Positions 32,459 through 33,186 of a DNA stretch of 33,186 bases are shown here, in pieces. Every line of letters starts with the position of its first letter. Position 1 is the first letter of the stretch. A model generated the notes under the pieces. It was not told the DNA's origin and ran no database searches. It saw only the letters and a program-made list of their open reading frames with translations. This DNA comes from Bacillota bacterium (GTDB lineage Bacteria > Bacillota > Dethiobacteria > DTU022 > UBA8154): assembly GCA_030656575.1 (NCBI GenBank), contig JAUSPO010000146.1, forward strand, positions 1 to 33,186. Direction: 5' to 3'. A program made the position numbers and the translations under genes.

Positions 32459-33087
32459 TTACGATTCATTTTCACCAAATGTATCTTTAATCCGAAAAAT
32501 ATTATCCGTAACGTCAAATATCATCGCTAATAAAGCGGCTCTGATCCACATCCCGTTTCTTACTTGGCGCCAGTACATTGCCCGTGGATCATTGTCAACC
32601 TTAGAAGAAATTTCCTGTCTTCGGGGCAATGGATGCATTACGATGGCATGGGGCTGCAAAAAGCTCATATTTTCTTTTGTTAATGAGTAACCCTGAACAT
32701 TAATACTCTTTTTATCCCCACCATCTTTATCGTCCCATTCATCCTGCAAGCGCGTCATATAAAATGCATCCGCATCAGACAAGACACTGCTAAAATCTTC
32801 CGTCAATTTGTAAGAAACACCATGCTGATCCAGATAAACAGGAACAGGCCTATTGGAATTATTGAGAACGTGGGCAATATGTTGGGCAAAATCTGCTTGA
32901 TGATGACGCATAATAATGACATCATAATATGACGAAAAAGTGCGAACAGTGTCTGCTTCAGATTCTCCCTTCACCTCCGAAGATGTGTTGGTATCCCTCA
33001 CATCTGCAGTCTTCATCCCGAGAATCTGACATGCAGACTGAAAGGATAAAAAGGTCCGGGTTGATGGTTGAACAAAATAGAGCATTG
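32459..33087 (-). pseudogene. pyrB: Aspartate carbamoyltransferase (pyrB) remnant, 5' truncated and internally deleted
   Basis: The frame holds the carbamoyl-phosphate loop PSTRTFLSF, VKGESEADTVRTFSSYYDVI, MRH, then TRLQDEW, MHPLPRRQEI, and WIRAALLAMIF, all ATCase landmarks. The normal ~45 residues before PSTRT are missing; the frame enters the 99-bp repeat instead. Between RPVPV and YLDQHGVSYK some 75-80 residues are lost, including the HPTQ motif and the GDLKYGRT segment that complete the active site. It cannot encode a functional enzyme. An intact pyrB presumably exists elsewhere. Confidence 0.85.
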
Positions 33088-33186
33088 CTCTTTTATCTTG
33101 GTTTTTCTTTTGGGTTTAAGACCCCCACCTCTAAGCGTAGCGTAGGTGGGACTTTTCAATCAGGTGGAGTAGACTCTCCACCTGAT
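33088..33186. repeat. 99-bp hairpin-bearing repeat, copy 2, cut by the window end
   Basis: It is identical to 24165-24263 and in the same orientation. It begins exactly where the pyrB frame loses family similarity, so an insertion or rearrangement at this site removed the 5' part of pyrB. The window ends inside the element, at the end of its second hairpin. Confidence 0.8.

Noticed and set aside
33088-33186. CRISPR repeat or array
   Set aside because: The repeat is 99 bases, occurs as single copies 9 kb apart and has no spacer array or cas genes.

Overview
The window looks like a piece of an anaerobic Firmicutes (clostridial, Peptococcaceae/Desulfotomaculum-like) chromosome. The basis is strong AGGAGG-type ribosome sites with frequent GTG and TTG starts, HdrABC, an aldehyde:ferredoxin oxidoreductase, an RnfB, a PucR-type regulator and an ECF sigma/DUF4179 anti-sigma pair. 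Genus cannot be read from the sequence. No tRNA, rRNA or CRISPR array was seen.

Region 1 (1-16169, all minus strand) reads as one long, tightly packed catabolic operon. Its order of transcription is: aldehyde ferredoxin oxidoreductase, Tm-1/UPF0261 protein, low-molecular-weight phosphatase-like protein, QueG-like Fe-S protein, small HTH-like protein, molybdopterin oxidoreductase, CrtI/PYROXD2-like FAD enzyme, 77-aa protein, second CrtI-like FAD enzyme, short-chain dehydrogenase, a two-subunit dikinase (His-domain subunit, then ATP-grasp subunit), HdrC, HdrB and the start of HdrA. The split dikinase has the layout of phenylphosphate synthase and rifampin phosphotransferase. I infer that an organic hydroxyl is phosphorylated, the product is oxidised or reduced by flavin, SDR, Mo and W enzymes, and electrons pass through Hdr and ferredoxin. 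The substrate is unknown.

Region 2 (16170-21300, plus strand) diverges from the operon. It encodes a large sensor-regulator (XylR_N and V4R sensory part fused to a PucR-type helix-turn-helix), a second copy of the dikinase His-domain subunit in which the catalytic histidine is glutamine, and an HD-domain protein. A hairpin follows. The regulator's sensory part is of the aromatic-catabolism type, which suggests a cyclic or aromatic effector.

Region 3 (21299-23953) holds an ECF sigma factor/anti-sigma pair (minus) and a small toxin-antitoxin-like pair (plus) with a good sigma-A promoter.

Region 4 (about 24000-33186) is accessory and full of decayed genes: a truncated hicB, rnfB with an in-frame TGA, a deleted duplicate of the cyclophilin-HAD segment, a frameshifted TPR gene, a ykgJ-type gene with an in-frame TAA, a cut DUF3795 gene and a pyrB lacking both its 5' part and an internal block. 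Apparently intact genes in it are a TPR protein, two hypotheticals, a nitroreductase, a HAD phosphatase and a membrane-anchored cyclophilin. Two identical 99-bp hairpin repeats in direct orientation bound this decayed stretch, the second running into the end of the window.
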